Part shown: positions 7,598-17,219 of the stretch, one piece after another
Layout of the letters: every line of letters starts with the position of its first letter
Numbering within the stretch: position 1 is the first letter of the stretch
DNA from: Oceanospirillales bacterium
Lineage (GTDB): Bacteria > Pseudomonadota > Gammaproteobacteria > Xanthomonadales > SZUA-36
Assembly: GCA_003233115.1 (NCBI GenBank)
Contig: QIKV01000150.1
Span: 1 to 42,155 of the forward strand
Reading direction: 5' to 3'
DNA length: 42,155 nt
Translations under genes and position numbers: made by a program
The notes under the pieces: model-generated
Databases searched by the model: none
Told to the model about the DNA's origin: nothing
The model's input: the letters and a program-made list of their open reading frames with translations, nothing else

Positions 7598-8797
7598 ATG
7601 ATCGATGTCAAACAAGCCCTCGAGCTGATCGCACGGGGCACTGAGGAAATCATCAAGGTCGAAGACCTGCAGCAGAAACTCGAGTCCGGCAAGCCGCTGC
7701 AGATCAAGGTTGGATTTGATCCAACGGCGCCTGACCTGCACATAGGCCATACCGTGGTCATCAACAAGATGCGCCAGTTTCAGGACCTGGGCCACGAGGT
7801 TACCTTCCTGATTGGTGATTTTACCGGCATGATCGGTGACCCGACCGGTAAAAGTGTGACCCGCAAGCCGCTGACAGCGGAGCAGATCAAGGACAACGCG
7901 GATACCTATGCGACCCAGGTATTCAAGGTGCTGGACCGCGACAAGACCAGGATCCGCTTCAATTCGGAGTGGATGAGTCAACTGGGTTCTGAAGGTATGA
8001 TCCGGTTGGCAGCGAAATATACACTTGCGCGCATGCTCGAGCGGGATGATTTCGAGAACCGTTATCGCAAAGGCCAGCCGATCGGCATGCACGAACTCCT
8101 TTACCCACTGGTGCAGGGCTACGATTCGGTCATGTTGAAATCCGACGTGGAAATGGGCGGCACTGACCAGAAGTTCAATCTGCTGGTCGGGCGTCACCTG
8201 CAACAACATTACGGCCAGCAGCCACAGGTCATCATCACCCTGCCATTGCTGGAGGGGCTGGACGGTGTGCAGAAAATGTCCAAGTCGCTCAACAATTATG
8301 TCGGCATTACCGAGGCGCCGGATGAGATGTTCGGCAAGCTGATGTCGATCTCTGATGAGATGATGTGGCGCTACTTTGAGCTGCTGAGTTTTCGCAGTAA
8401 TGCCGAGCTGGCCGGGCTTAAACAACAGGTTGCAGACGGTAGCAACCCCAGGGATATCAAGTTCCTGTTGTGCGAGGAAATCGTTGCGCGATTTCATGAC
8501 CGTGCCGTCGCCGATGCCGCCAGAGACACCTTTATTGCCCGCTTCAGCGGCGGGGCAATGCCCGCAGACATCCCGGACAGAACCCTGGCGACCGGCGGGC
8601 AGGGTATTGGCATCGCTGCAGCATTGACCCAGTGTGGCCTGACCGCCAGTCATTCCGATGCTTTCCGTATGCTCAAGCAGGGTGGCGTGCGCATAGATGG
8701 CGAGAAAATCTCCGACCGCTCATTGCAACTTGAAGTTGGCTTCGAGGGTATCCTGCAGGTTGGCAAGCGCAGGTTCTGCAAAGCACATGTCGAATGA
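7598..8797 (+). CDS. tyrS: Tyrosine--tRNA ligase
   Basis: Charges tRNA-Tyr with tyrosine in the cytoplasm. The start chosen is ATG 7598 (MIDVKQAL, 399 residues), preceded by GGACCGGA. An in-frame GTG farther upstream would add 13 unsupported residues. Class I synthetase signatures are present: HIGH at residues 48-51 and KMSKS at 226-230, plus [14 protein letters not shown] and the tyrosine-binding stretch [10 protein letters not shown] with [11 protein letters not shown]-terminal S4-like RNA-binding domain (residues about 335-399, [12 protein letters not shown]) completes the protein. The 3' end overlaps tyrA by 11 bases, so synthesis and charging of tyrosine are encoded together. Confidence 0.97.
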   Translation: MIDVKQALELIARGTEEIIKVEDLQQKLESGKPLQIKVGFDPTAPDLHIGHTVVINKMRQFQDLGHEVTFLIGDFTGMIGDPTGKSVTRKPLTAEQIKDNADTYATQVFKVLDRDKTRIRFNSEWMSQLGSEGMIRLAAKYTLARMLERDDFENRYRKGQPIGMHELLYPLVQGYDSVMLKSDVEMGGTDQKFNLLVGRHLQQHYGQQPQVIITLPLLEGLDGVQKMSKSLNNYVGITEAPDEMFGKLMSISDEMMWRYFELLSFRSNAELAGLKQQVADGSNPRDIKFLLCEEIVARFHDRAVADAARDTFIARFSGGAMPADIPDRTLATGGQGIGIAAALTQCGLTASHSDAFRMLKQGGVRIDGEKISDRSLQLEVGFEGILQVGKRRFCKAHVE

Positions 8798-9926
8798 CTC
8801 AACACTAACGGCAGCCGAGCTGCTCGAACTGCGCCAGCGGCTGGACGCGATCGATACGGGTATCATCGACCTGATTGCCGAACGCCAGGCGGTCGTAACA
8901 ACCATTGCCGAACACAAATTGAAGACCGGCCTGCCGCTGCGCCACTATGAACGTGAACGTGAAGTCATTGACCGCGGTATGGCACGTGCCGAATCCCTGG
9001 GCCTGCCCGGTTCGGTGGCGCGCGACATACTGGAGACACTGATCCACCATTCGCTCAGCAACCAGGAAACACACAAACTGGTCCAGTCGGATCATGGCCA
9101 GGGCCAGCGGGCACTGGTCATTGGCGGCCTGGGCAGAATGGGTGTGTGGATGTCGCGCTACCTGGATATGGTGGGTTACGGCGTGGATGTTGCAGACCAG
9201 GTGGACGTTGAGTCGCCCTATGCGCGGGTGGATGACTGGCAAAGTGCAGTGCATGACTACGACTTGATCGTTGTCGCCGTGCCGCTGAGGCCCAGCAACG
9301 ACATTCTTTTGCAGTTGGCTGAAATACGCCCGCAATGCCTTGTATTCGACATTGGTTCACTAAAAAGCCCGATGCGTGAAGGGCTGGACGCCATGCGCAG
9401 GAGTGGTTGCCGCGTGTGCTCGGTGCACCCCATGTTCGGCCCCGATGAAATCGGCCTTTCAGGGCGCCACATTCTTTTCGTTGATGTGGGCGACCCGCAG
9501 GCCGTGAGTGAAGCCCGTGCGCTGTTCTCCCACACGGCGGCTGATTGTGTTGAATTGAGCCTTGAAGAACACGATGAGGTCATGGCCTGGGTGCTGGGGC
9601 TGTCGCATCTGGTCAATATTGCTTTTGCCGGTGCTTTGGCGGGCAGCGGGGAAGCGGTACCACTGCTGAAGCAGATATCCAGTTCTACTTTCAGTGCGCA
9701 GTTGAATGTGGCCACCCAGGTCGTTAACGAGAACCCGCACCTGTACTATGAAATCCAGCAGGGCAACGAGAACACCACCGCAGTGAGCAACCAGTTTCGC
9801 AAGGTTCTGGATGAGCTGGTGAGTTCAGTTGTTGAGAATGACGAAGCCGTATTTACCCGTCATATGGGGGCTGCACAAGAGCGACTGGCAGCGAAAAAAG
9901 ATGGCAAGGGTATCGGCCAGCCATGA
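8787..9926 (+). CDS. tyrA: Bifunctional chorismate mutase/prephenate dehydrogenase
   Basis: Converts chorismate to prephenate and then to 4-hydroxyphenylpyruvate, the precursor of tyrosine. The start at ATG 8787 (379 residues) overlaps the end of tyrS by 11 bases. Residues about 8-90 form an AroQ-type chorismate mutase ([22 protein letters not shown], with HYEREREV). Residues about 107-375 form the dehydrogenase, with the NAD motif VIGGLGRMG, a VVAVPL turn, DIGSLK and the conserved HPMFGPD stretch. This is the E. coli TyrA architecture and length. The location directly behind tyrS is unusual and suggests co-expression of the tyrosine genes. Feedback control by tyrosine is expected from the family but cannot be seen here. 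Confidence 0.95.
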   Translation: MSNDSTLTAAELLELRQRLDAIDTGIIDLIAERQAVVTTIAEHKLKTGLPLRHYEREREVIDRGMARAESLGLPGSVARDILETLIHHSLSNQETHKLVQSDHGQGQRALVIGGLGRMGVWMSRYLDMVGYGVDVADQVDVESPYARVDDWQSAVHDYDLIVVAVPLRPSNDILLQLAEIRPQCLVFDIGSLKSPMREGLDAMRRSGCRVCSVHPMFGPDEIGLSGRHILFVDVGDPQAVSEARALFSHTAADCVELSLEEHDEVMAWVLGLSHLVNIAFAGALAGSGEAVPLLKQISSSTFSAQLNVATQVVNENPHLYYEIQQGNENTTAVSNQFRKVLDELVSSVVENDEAVFTRHMGAAQERLAAKKDGKGIGQP

Positions 9927-9936
9927 AAATACCGTT

Positions 9937-10437
9937 ATGAAAATACTGGCGGATGTTGACTGGGAAACCTGGCAGGCTACCGATCCGGCGACGCTGGTGT
10001 TTGTCATACGGGACGGCAATATATTGCTGATCAATAAAAAAACCGGCCTCGGCAAAGGCAAGGTCAACGCGCCCGGCGGCAAAGTTGAAAAGGGTGAAAC
10101 CCCGCAGGCCGGTGCGGTCAGGGAGTGCCAGGAAGAATTGGGGATTACGGTTTCCAACCTGGAGTACTGCGGCCAGCACCGTTTCCAGTTCGTCGATGGT
10201 TACGCCATCCACGTGTGGGTGTACCGCACGGCTGACTATGAGGGGGTGCCGACGGAATCGGCAGAGGCAGCGCCGTTGTGGGTGCCGCTTGACGAGATTC
10301 CCTATGAGCAGATGTGGGAGGATGACCGGCTCTGGATACCGATGATGCTGCGTGGCGAGCGCTTCCAGAGCCGCTGGATTTTTGATGGCGACAGGATGCT
10401 TGATTACGAGTTGTTGCCTGAAACCGGGAAGGCATAA
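9937..10437 (+). CDS. NUDIX hydrolase, MutT/8-oxo-dGTPase type
   Basis: A 166-residue nucleoside-diphosphate-linked hydrolase. The complete Nudix box GX5EX7REUXEEXGU is at residues 48-70, with the metal-binding glutamates E63, E66 and E67. LINKKTGLGKGKVNAPGGK just before it resembles 8-oxo-dGTP/oxidised-purine hydrolases (MTH1-like), so a role in cleaning oxidised nucleotides is likely but not proven. The ATG at 9937, ten bases after the tyrA stop, is preferred over upstream in-frame starts inside tyrA. It is the last gene of the tyrS-tyrA-nudix unit and converges with the DUF3501 gene. Confidence 0.9.
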   Translation: MKILADVDWETWQATDPATLVFVIRDGNILLINKKTGLGKGKVNAPGGKVEKGETPQAGAVRECQEELGITVSNLEYCGQHRFQFVDGYAIHVWVYRTADYEGVPTESAEAAPLWVPLDEIPYEQMWEDDRLWIPMMLRGERFQSRWIFDGDRMLDYELLPETGKA

Positions 10438-10483
10438 ATGAATTTACTGAAAATATCCATGGCCATGAGCCTTGTGCGGGAAT

Positions 10484-11104
10484 TCAACCAAGTGCGGGAT
10501 CGTGCGGCAAGTTATCGTCCAGGTCGGCGCACAGCGCGGCGCGCGCAGCGGGCTCGACTTCGGTACTGTGGGTATAGAATTTGTGGCTAGAGCCCAGCAC
10601 CAGTTTGGCACCGGATCGCAAAGCTCTGATCATGTCCGCTGCAAGCTCAAAACGCATAAAATGCACGGCTGAGGTTTTGTCTTCATTGCTGCGTTCCAGG
10701 TCCTCGTTTGCAATGGCATAGACCGGTTCGAACCCTCCCACCTGTATCCAAACCAGATCCTCAATGCCCCGGAGCAGGGCCAGTTGCTGTTTGCGCTCCT
10801 CAACATCCTGGTATTCCAGCATGGCGGTTGCTTTCAGGTTCCTGCCGTTCGGGATCAGCGGGTTATATGCGCTGAGTTCATCTTCGATACCGTCGGCCGC
10901 GAAGATCTTTTCAATACGCAGCATTTCCTGGATTTGATACTGGACCGTCAGGCGGTCTTCAAAATACAGGTGCAAATACCGGCCGATGGATATACGGCGG
11001 TTTTTCTTGTGTGCAATGACACGGGCCCTGAAGCTTTCACGCTCGCTGGCGTATTGCTCCAGGCTCATCAGGTCTGACCGTGCCAAAGGTGTTGTCATAT
11101 TCAT
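10484..11104 (-). CDS. DUF3501 family protein
   Basis: A soluble 206-residue protein of the DUF3501 family, recognised from the N-terminal MSLEQYASERESFRARVIAHKKNRRISIG and the central RIEKIF..DGIEDELSAYNPLIPNGRNLKATAMLEY. Function is unknown. The ATG at 11104 overlaps the stop of the Fe-S protein by ATGA, so a longer upstream start is rejected. The family recurs downstream of rubrerythrin and a GlpC/HdrD-like Fe-S protein, as here, so it is probably a partner in that peroxide- or redox-related system. No metal-binding motif or membrane segment is seen. Confidence 0.88.
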   Translation of the reverse strand: MNMTTPLARSDLMSLEQYASERESFRARVIAHKKNRRISIGRYLHLYFEDRLTVQYQIQEMLRIEKIFAADGIEDELSAYNPLIPNGRNLKATAMLEYQDVEERKQQLALLRGIEDLVWIQVGGFEPVYAIANEDLERSNEDKTSAVHFMRFELAADMIRALRSGAKLVLGSSHKFYTHSTEVEPAARAALCADLDDNLPHDPALG

Positions 11105-12447
11105 ATTCCGTATGCTTTTCTTAGCAGCGACAGCGGATTGGTCTCGCCATGTTTCAGCTCCAACCCAGCGGCAATCTGCGTGGCGGCCATGGGGCAATCG
11201 GAGACCAGGTAGTCTGCCTCCATTTTTTTGGCACGGGTGATCACCGGGCGGGCAATTTTTTGGGACTTGGCGTACGTGCTGTTGCGCACACCGTAGGTGC
11301 CGTCATGACCGGAGCAACGCTCAATGGCGTTGATTTCTGTGCCGGGTATCAGTGACAGGACCTGTTTGGTCTTGGGACCGATGTTTTGCACGCGCTGATG
11401 GCAGGGCACATGCCAGGCCACGGTTCCCAGTGACTGGTGGAAATCGGTGCGCAACAATTTTGCCTTGTGGCGGTGCAGCAGGTATTCAAACGGGTCAAAA
11501 ATATGTTTTTTGACCTTTAACACGTCCGTGTCTGTGGGAAACATCAATGGCAGTTCCTGCTTGAACATCAGTACGCAGGAAGGTACGGCTGCGACGATGT
11601 CCCAGCCCGCATCAATCAGCCTGATCAGTTGTGGAATATTCCTTTCCTTGTATTTCTGCACGGTTTTGAGATCACCCTGTTCGAGTTTGGGCATACCGCA
11701 GCAGGTCTCCTTATCGACCAACCTCACAGGGATGCTATTGTGTTCAAATACCGCGACCAGGTCTTCGCCGATGCCCGGCTCATTGAAATTGCAGTAGCAG
11801 GTGGCAAACAGCGCCGCCTGGCCCCGTGTCGGGCCGGCCTCAGTGGCTTCAATGGCGCGTGGTTGATGGTTTCTGAGGCGTTTCCTGAGCGTATGTGTAT
11901 GGAATTCCGGCAAGTGGGCCTGGGGATGGATATCCAGCATCCTGGCGGTCATTTTGCGCATGGCAGGGCTCTTGCTGGCTGCATTGACCACCTGGTTAAT
12001 GACCGGCAGGCTTGCAACACGACCGTTGAGGGTCGTACTGCTGATCAGCTTGTGGCTGATTTTGCGCTCACCCCGGTTAAACTGAACGGCCTTGGCTCTG
12101 AGCATCAGGTGCGGAAAATCCACATTCCATTCATGCGGTGGCACATACGGGCATTTGACCTGGTAGCACAGATCACAGAGAAAGCACTCATCAACCACTT
12201 TCCAGTAGTCGGTTTTGGCAACACCATCAACCTCAAAGGTGTCAGATTCGTCGACCAGGTCAAACAGAGTCGGAAAAGCGTCACATAAAGATACACACCG
12301 CCGGCACCCGTGGCAGATGTCGTAGACCCGCTCCAGTTCTTCCAGCAACGGTGCTTCGTTGTAGAATTCCGGATCTTGCCAGTTTAGCGGATGCCGGGTG
12401 GGTGCTTCGAGGCTGCCCTCGCGCGATGCTGTTGGCGATTTACTCAT
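11101..12447 (-). CDS. GlpC/HdrD-like iron-sulfur oxidoreductase
   Basis: A 448-residue cytoplasmic Fe-S protein, started at ATG 12447 behind an AGGGAA ribosome site. The N-terminus holds two [4Fe-4S] motifs: CHGCRRCVSLC and CFLCDLCYQVKCP. The C-terminal half has the CCG-domain layout of heterodisulfide reductase subunit D and GlpC. The first CCG motif is intact (ETCCGMP), whereas the second reads ERCSGHDG, so one active-site Cys is lost. It probably passes electrons from a donor to a partner such as the adjacent rubrerythrin; this is inference from neighbours. It is co-transcribed with DUF3501 (4-base overlap) and separated from rubrerythrin by a hairpin at 12477-12494. Confidence 0.9.
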   Translation of the reverse strand: MSKSPTASREGSLEAPTRHPLNWQDPEFYNEAPLLEELERVYDICHGCRRCVSLCDAFPTLFDLVDESDTFEVDGVAKTDYWKVVDECFLCDLCYQVKCPYVPPHEWNVDFPHLMLRAKAVQFNRGERKISHKLISSTTLNGRVASLPVINQVVNAASKSPAMRKMTARMLDIHPQAHLPEFHTHTLRKRLRNHQPRAIEATEAGPTRGQAALFATCYCNFNEPGIGEDLVAVFEHNSIPVRLVDKETCCGMPKLEQGDLKTVQKYKERNIPQLIRLIDAGWDIVAAVPSCVLMFKQELPLMFPTDTDVLKVKKHIFDPFEYLLHRHKAKLLRTDFHQSLGTVAWHVPCHQRVQNIGPKTKQVLSLIPGTEINAIERCSGHDGTYGVRNSTYAKSQKIARPVITRAKKMEADYLVSDCPMAATQIAAGLELKHGETNPLSLLRKAYGI

Positions 12448-12476
12448 ATTCCCTGGCCTTCCGGAACAAATAAAGA

Positions 12477-12494
12477 GGGGCGCCAATGCGCCCC
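12477..12494 (-). terminator. Intercistronic hairpin after rubrerythrin (leaky terminator candidate)
   Basis: Perfect 7-base stem GGGGCGC / GCGCCCC with a four-base loop. On the minus strand it is followed by TCTTTATTTG, a weak T-run. Lying between the rubrerythrin stop and the ATG of the Fe-S protein, it could end most transcripts after the abundant rubrerythrin while letting some continue, or protect the 3' end of the shorter message. Confidence 0.55.
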
Positions 12495-12527
12495 ATCAAT
12501 TATGAAAGCAAATGGGGTGGTTGCTTT

Positions 12528-12944
12528 TTAGTCTAGTTCGTCCAGGGCTTTCTGGAAGCGGTTAGCATGCGAGCGTTCCGCCTTACCCAGGGTTTCAAAC
12601 CAGTCAGCGATCTCATCAAAGCCTTCCTCACGCGCTGAACTTGCCATACCCGGGTACATATCCGTGTATTCGTGCGTCTCACCTGCAATCGCTGCCTTGA
12701 GGTTGTCCCCGGTGCTGCCGATGGGTAAGCCGGTGGCCGGGTCGCCGGTCTCTTCAAGGTACTCGAGGTGGCCGTGTGCATGGCCGGTTTCGCCTTCCGC
12801 AGTTGAGCGGAACACCGTTGCTACATCGTTATATCCCTCGATGTCAGCACGCTGTGCGAAGTAGAGATAACGCCGGTTTGCCTGGGATTCACCGGCAAAA
12901 GCGTCTTTCAGATTCTGTTCGGTTTTGCTGCCTTTCAATGACAT
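12528..12944 (-). CDS. Rubrerythrin (single-domain, no rubredoxin)
   Basis: A 138-residue ferritin-like di-iron protein that reduces hydrogen peroxide or stores iron. The four-helix bundle with two EXXH-type iron ligand sets is visible: E-S-Q-A-N-R-R-Y near residue 19, [11 protein letters not shown] near 49-59, [12 protein letters not shown] near 86-97 and [11 protein letters not shown] near 120-130. The C-terminal rubredoxin domain of classical rubrerythrins is missing, so it needs an external electron donor. The GlpC-like Fe-S protein downstream is a candidate. It has a GAGGAC ribosome site and is the first gene of a three-gene unit, diverging from tspO. Confidence 0.94.
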   Translation of the reverse strand: MSLKGSKTEQNLKDAFAGESQANRRYLYFAQRADIEGYNDVATVFRSTAEGETGHAHGHLEYLEETGDPATGLPIGSTGDNLKAAIAGETHEYTDMYPGMASSAREEGFDEIADWFETLGKAERSHANRFQKALDELD

Positions 12945-13104
12945 TTTGATGTGTCCTCTGTTGTTTCGTTGGAAATCTGGTGAGTAGGCTCAAAGCATAG
13001 TCGCTCAAAGGCAATTGGTGAAATTGATTTTTACAATCGTTTCGATAGGCAACGCCAATAGAGTGGGGTAGCATAGGTTTTTCCTCCGGGTTCTCAGAAA
13101 TTTT

Positions 13105-13587
13105 ATGAATCGACTGGTTTCGCTTGCTGTATTTCTATTGATCGTGGTGGCGGTTGCTGCCGTGAGTGGCCAGTTTGTCGGCGGCGAGTGGTATCAGGCC
13201 ATGAACCAGCCCGCGTGGAACCCGCCTGCGATGGTGATGGCCTTTGTGTGGGCAGTCGTGTATGTACTGCTGGCGGTGTCTGCATGGTTGGTGTGGGACA
13301 CCGTGCGTAGCCTGGCGCAGGTTGCCCTCGGTTGGTGGGGTTTGCAATTACTGCTGGGTGTCATGTGGTCCTGGACTTTTTTTGGACTGAACCGAATTGG
13401 CTGGTCACTGGGGGTGATGGGCCTGTGGTTGCTGGTAGTTTTAGCAACCCTGGTTTCTTTCAGGTCAATCAGACTTGGGGCCTCCAGCCTGATGATGCCG
13501 GTAGTGGTATGGCTGCTGTTTGTATTGCTACTGAATTTCGCTCAATGGCTTATGAATGGCGGCGGGGTGGGCTCTATCCTGTCATGA
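13105..13587 (+). CDS. TspO/MBR family membrane protein
   Basis: A 160-residue protein with five transmembrane helices, the TspO (translocator protein) fold that binds porphyrins and other tetrapyrroles and in bacteria links oxygen or light to gene expression. Family hallmarks seen: WYQAMNQPAWNPP after helix 1, AVVYVLLAVSAWLVW in helix 2, GVMWSWTFFGLNRIGWSL in helix 3 and a final hydrophobic helix with NFAQWLMN. Its length is typical. It stands alone, facing away from rubrerythrin and converging with the methyltransferase gene. Proximity to oxygen-defence genes fits a redox role, but no direct link is visible. Confidence 0.93.
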   Translation: MNRLVSLAVFLLIVVAVAAVSGQFVGGEWYQAMNQPAWNPPAMVMAFVWAVVYVLLAVSAWLVWDTVRSLAQVALGWWGLQLLLGVMWSWTFFGLNRIGWSLGVMGLWLLVVLATLVSFRSIRLGASSLMMPVVVWLLFVLLLNFAQWLMNGGGVGSILS

Positions 13588-13603
13588 CCTGGTTCTTTTT
13601 CTA

Positions 13604-14218
13604 TCAATAACCCGCTGTACCCCAATAATTAAAACTCGCCGGTCTCCAGCCAGGCAGATACATGGTCTGCATATCACTGGATTTAAAGCCGGATTGCTCG
13701 AGCAGTCCGGGAATGGGACGGTTGAGATGGCAGCCACCACCTATCTTGCCCCACAGTGGATTGATACGATTCTGCCAGCGCTGAACACTTTCATCAGGCG
13801 CTTTGCCGTGCTCGCAGAAAACCAGCTTGCCGCCGGGTTTCAGGACACGCCTGATTTCATCCAGGGCTGCGCGGACGTCGGGAATCGTACACATGGTGTA
13901 AGTCATCATGACCGTGTCAGCGCAATGGTTATCCAGTGGAATGGATTCGGCGCCGGACTGGATAAACTCTGCGTTGATTCGATGCCGGTCGGCATTTTTC
14001 TGCGCAATCGCCCACATTTCTGCTGATGGGTCCAGACCCCACAGATGCTGCACCTTGTGTGGATCATAAAACGGGATATTGAGCCCGGAACCAATGCCGA
14101 TCTCCAGTACCCGGCCTTCAGCCAGTGGCACGACCTTTTCACGCTGCCTGGCGGCCGGCTTCAGGCCACAGGCGAAGTGCACGACTTTCGGTAGCAGGTA
14201 TTTAGCGTAAATGCCCAT
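13604..14218 (-). CDS. Class I SAM-dependent methyltransferase
   Basis: A 204-residue Rossmann-fold methyltransferase, started at ATG 14218 (MGIYAKYLLPKVVHF). Motif I VLEIGIGSGLNIPFY (residues 37-51) binds S-adenosylmethionine, the acidic LWGLDPSAEM ends strand 2, and VMMTYTMCTIPD plus EIRRVLKPGGKLVFCEHG are the later Methyltransf_11 motifs. The substrate is unknown. The short C-terminal region with GCHLNRPIPGLLEQSGF resembles small-molecule or lipid methyltransferases of the UbiE/METTL7 kind. It is transcribed alone, diverging from the catabolic operon that begins at 14397. Confidence 0.88.
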   Translation of the reverse strand: MGIYAKYLLPKVVHFACGLKPAARQREKVVPLAEGRVLEIGIGSGLNIPFYDPHKVQHLWGLDPSAEMWAIAQKNADRHRINAEFIQSGAESIPLDNHCADTVMMTYTMCTIPDVRAALDEIRRVLKPGGKLVFCEHGKAPDESVQRWQNRINPLWGKIGGGCHLNRPIPGLLEQSGFKSSDMQTMYLPGWRPASFNYWGTAGY

Positions 14219-14337
14219 GGCTGCAAGCGTATCACTATATTTACAAGTTTGCCCCTGCGCAGGAGGCGAAGGTGAGAGTGGCAACCCATCGCGAGATTGG
14301 CCCGGGTCGCTAACTTTACCGGTCAGACTACATCGGG

Positions 14338-14381
14338 TTCACAGACATGGATAATTAGTTTAGACTTAAACTAATTATCCA
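14338..14381 (+). promoter_or_regulatory. Promoter with embedded palindromic operator, site 1
   Basis: A perfect inverted repeat with 15-base arms (14348-14362 and 14367-14381) and spacer GACT lies 16 bases upstream of the monooxygenase ATG. A sigma-70-like promoter overlaps it: TTCACA (14338-14343), 17 bases, TAGACT (14361-14366). The -10 is made from the last TA of the left arm plus the spacer, so a bound dimer would block RNA polymerase. The same core and geometry recur at 33279-33304. The MarR regulator encoded two genes down is the probable binder. Confidence 0.8.
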
Positions 14382-14396
14382 GGCTGGTTGTAAAAA

Positions 14397-16703
14397 ATGA
14401 AAATTGCTTGTGTCGGGGGTGGGCCTGCAGGTCTGTATTTCGCTATTTCCATGAAACTGCGTTCACAGGAGCATCAACTGACAGTGTTTGAGCGCAACCG
14501 GCCTGATGACACTTTTGGCTGGGGCGTGGTTTTCTCGGATGGCGTACTGGCCAACCTGGCAAAGAATGATGTGCCATCAGCCGACATGATAACCGATGGT
14601 TTCATTCACTGGGATGATATAGACGTTCACTACCGGGGCGAGGTCATGTCGTCCGGGGGGCATGGATTTTGTGGTATCGGTCGTCAGCATTTGTTGAATA
14701 TCCTCTATCAGCGGGCGGCCGAGCTGGGTGTGGAACTGGTATTTGAAACCGAGGTGGAACCGGATATTGAGCAGTTTTCTGATTATGACCTGGTGATTGC
14801 TTCCGATGGAATTAACAGTCGTTTCCGGGAGGCTTACAAGGCGCACCTGGATGTAGATATCGATATGCGGCCCAACAAGTTTATCTGGCTGGGTACGCAC
14901 AAGTTGTTCGATGCGTTTACCTTTATCTTCAAGGAGACACCGGCAGGCTGGATATGGGTGCATGCCTATCGCTTCGACCAGGATACCTCAACCTTCATTG
15001 TCGAATGCCAGCAATCAACCTGGCAGGCACTGGGCCTTGGCGAAATGAGCCAGCAGGAATGTTCACGCTACCTGGGGGATCTGTTCAGTGAGTGCCTGGA
15101 CGGCAATGCCCTGATGAGCAACGCCAAACACATTCGCGGCTCAGCCTGGATCAGTTTTCCACGCGTGTTGTGTGGTCAATGGCGCTACCGGAATCTGGTG
15201 CTGATCGGTGATGCTGCCCACACGGCACATTTTTCGATTGGTTCAGGTACCCGGCTTGGGTTTGAGGATGCTGTTCACCTGGCCAATGCTTTGAATTCGA
15301 ATACGGATATTGACCAGGCGCTGGAGGATTATCGCGCGACCCGCACGATTGAAGTTTTGCGCTTGCAGAGTGCTGCACGCAACTCGATGGGGTGGTTCGA
15401 AAACCTGCCTCGTTATACGCACCTTGAGCCGATGCAGTTCAACTATGCGTTGCTGACCCGCAGCCAGCGTGTCAGTCATGAGAACCTCCGCTTACGTGAT
15501 GCCGGCTGGCTGGGGCGCATGGAGTTGTGGTTTGCCAACCAGGCTGCCGATAAAAGCAGCGAAAGCACAGTAACGGATGGTGCTGCTGCGCCACCCATGT
15601 TCACGCCATTCAAGCTGCGGGATATGCTGCTGAAGAACCGCGTCGTCGTCTCGCCGATGGCCATGTACAGCGCAGTTGATGGTACGCCCAATGATTTCCA
15701 CCTGGTACACCTGGGTGCGAGGGCGCAGGGTGGAGCCGGGCTGATCATTACCGAGATGATCGGTGTTTCAGCCAATGGCCGCATCACGCCCGCCTGCGCG
15801 GGCCTGTACCATGACGGGCATATCGGACCGTGGCAAAGGGTGGTTGATTTTGTTCACGGCATCGACGGGGCCATGATTTGCGCACAACTGGGCCATTCCG
15901 GCCCAAAAGGCGCGACCAAAATACTTTCAGAAGGCGCGGACAAGCCCCTGGATGAGGGGGCCTGGGAAGTCATGGCGCCGTCCCCGCTTGCCTGGTCACC
16001 TGAAAACCAGGTGCCCAGGGAAATGACGCGCGAGGATATGCGCCAGGTACGTGACGCGTTTGTGGCCGCGGCTGAGCGGGCGGAAACCTGCGGTTTCGAC
16101 ATGCTTGAAATGCATTTTGCGCATGGTTACCTGATGTCCTCATTCATCTCGCCACTGACGAATAAACGCGGCGATGAATATGGTGGGAGCCTCGACAACA
16201 GGCTGCGTTTCCCACTGGAAGTTTTTACGGCAGTACGTGAGATATGGCCGCAGGCTAAACCAATGGCCGTTCGCATTTCCGCGACAGACTGGGTCGAAGG
16301 CGCGCTGGATGGGAATGACGCCGTGCACATTGCGCGCGCATTTTCTGACGCAGGTGTTGATATCATGGATATCTCTGCAGGCGGGACCAGCACCGCTGCC
16401 CGGCCGGTGTACGGACGCATGTTCCAGACACCGTTGAGCGACCAGGTTCGACTGGAGGCAGGTGTGGCCACCATGGCGGTGGGAAATATTTACGAGACCG
16501 ATCATGTCAACAGCATCATCGCAGCGGGACGTGCTGACCTGTGCTGTCTGGCCCGGCCACACCTGGCCGATCCGTACTGGACGCTGCATGCTGCTGCGCA
16601 GCTTGGCTATAAAGGTCAAACCTGGCCGGTGCAATATCTGTCCGGGCGTAGCCAGTACGAACGTAATCTCGCCCGTGCGGCAGAAATGGTTCTCAATGCA
16701 TAG
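14397..16703 (+). CDS. Bifunctional flavin monooxygenase/Old Yellow Enzyme (2-aminobenzoyl-CoA or salicylyl-CoA type)
   Basis: A 768-residue fusion. Residues 1-390 form a class A flavin monooxygenase, with the FAD motif [12 protein letters not shown] at the N-terminus and the second FAD motif at [10 protein letters not shown] (GD at 271-272). From about residue 401 ([15 protein letters not shown]) an Old Yellow Enzyme barrel follows, with [14 protein letters not shown] (H573, H576) and the FMN-binding end. This architecture is that of 2-aminobenzoyl-CoA monooxygenase/reductase of Azoarcus evansii and of 'salicylyl-CoA 5-hydroxylase/oxidoreductase' proteins: O2-dependent hydroxylation of an aryl-CoA, then ring reduction by the second domain. 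The RidA gene in the operon favours an amino-aryl substrate. It heads the operon behind the operator at 14348-14381. No CoA ligase is in view. Confidence 0.9.
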   Translation: MKIACVGGGPAGLYFAISMKLRSQEHQLTVFERNRPDDTFGWGVVFSDGVLANLAKNDVPSADMITDGFIHWDDIDVHYRGEVMSSGGHGFCGIGRQHLLNILYQRAAELGVELVFETEVEPDIEQFSDYDLVIASDGINSRFREAYKAHLDVDIDMRPNKFIWLGTHKLFDAFTFIFKETPAGWIWVHAYRFDQDTSTFIVECQQSTWQALGLGEMSQQECSRYLGDLFSECLDGNALMSNAKHIRGSAWISFPRVLCGQWRYRNLVLIGDAAHTAHFSIGSGTRLGFEDAVHLANALNSNTDIDQALEDYRATRTIEVLRLQSAARNSMGWFENLPRYTHLEPMQFNYALLTRSQRVSHENLRLRDAGWLGRMELWFANQAADKSSESTVTDGAAAPPMFTPFKLRDMLLKNRVVVSPMAMYSAVDGTPNDFHLVHLGARAQGGAGLIITEMIGVSANGRITPACAGLYHDGHIGPWQRVVDFVHGIDGAMICAQLGHSGPKGATKILSEGADKPLDEGAWEVMAPSPLAWSPENQVPREMTREDMRQVRDAFVAAAERAETCGFDMLEMHFAHGYLMSSFISPLTNKRGDEYGGSLDNRLRFPLEVFTAVREIWPQAKPMAVRISATDWVEGALDGNDAVHIARAFSDAGVDIMDISAGGTSTAARPVYGRMFQTPLSDQVRLEAGVATMAVGNIYETDHVNSIIAAGRADLCCLARPHLADPYWTLHAAAQLGYKGQTWPVQYLSGRSQYERNLARAAEMVLNA

Positions 16704-16727
16704 GGCTATCGCAAAGGGAGTAGAAAG

Positions 16728-17219
16728 ATGCCGGGTAAAGCACAAACAGCGATAGACAAACTGGAACAAACGCCGCGCAGAAAGATGGCTTTGCGTATCT
16801 GGCTGCGCTTGCTCACTTCGTCGCAGTTGATTGAAAAGCGGGTACGGGGACGTTTCCGGATCGAGTTTGATACCACCCTGCCCCGCTTTGATGTAATGGC
16901 GGCGCTGGCACGTGAACCGACCGGCCAGACCATGGGCGACGTGTCCCGCTGGTTACTGGTATCAAGTGGCAATATCACAGGCATCATCTCGCGGCTTGAA
17001 GAGGATGGGTTGGTAACACGCGCCCGCAGTACCGATGACCGGCGTTCACATTTGGTCAGGCTCAGCCGCAAAGGCGCACATGAGTTCGAAAGTTTGTCTC
17101 TGGCACATGAGAAATGGATAAGAAATATGCTGTCCGGGATGACAAGACAGGAAATGGCAACGCTCGATGAATTGCTGACCAAGGTCAAGGTTTCGCTGGC
17201 CAAAGAGGAAGCCTCATGA
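16728..17219 (+). CDS. MarR-family transcriptional regulator
   Basis: A 163-residue winged-helix regulator. The helix-turn-helix ([28 protein letters not shown]) and the wing ([19 protein letters not shown]) are typical MarR features, flanked by helices for dimerisation. MarR proteins controlling aromatic degradation usually release DNA on binding an aryl-CoA or acid. The gene sits inside the operon, 24 bases after the monooxygenase with an AAAGGGAG ribosome site, and overlaps the crotonase gene by ATGA. It is the only regulator in the catabolic island, which makes it the best candidate to bind the palindromes at 14348 and 33279. That link is inference. Confidence 0.93.
   Translation: MPGKAQTAIDKLEQTPRRKMALRIWLRLLTSSQLIEKRVRGRFRIEFDTTLPRFDVMAALAREPTGQTMGDVSRWLLVSSGNITGIISRLEEDGLVTRARSTDDRRSHLVRLSRKGAHEFESLSLAHEKWIRNMLSGMTRQEMATLDELLTKVKVSLAKEEAS

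Noticed and set aside
7490-8653. Long open frame of 387 codons antisense to tyrS
   Set aside because: It mirrors the codon pattern of tyrS, has no recognisable domain or ribosome site, and tyrS is certain.
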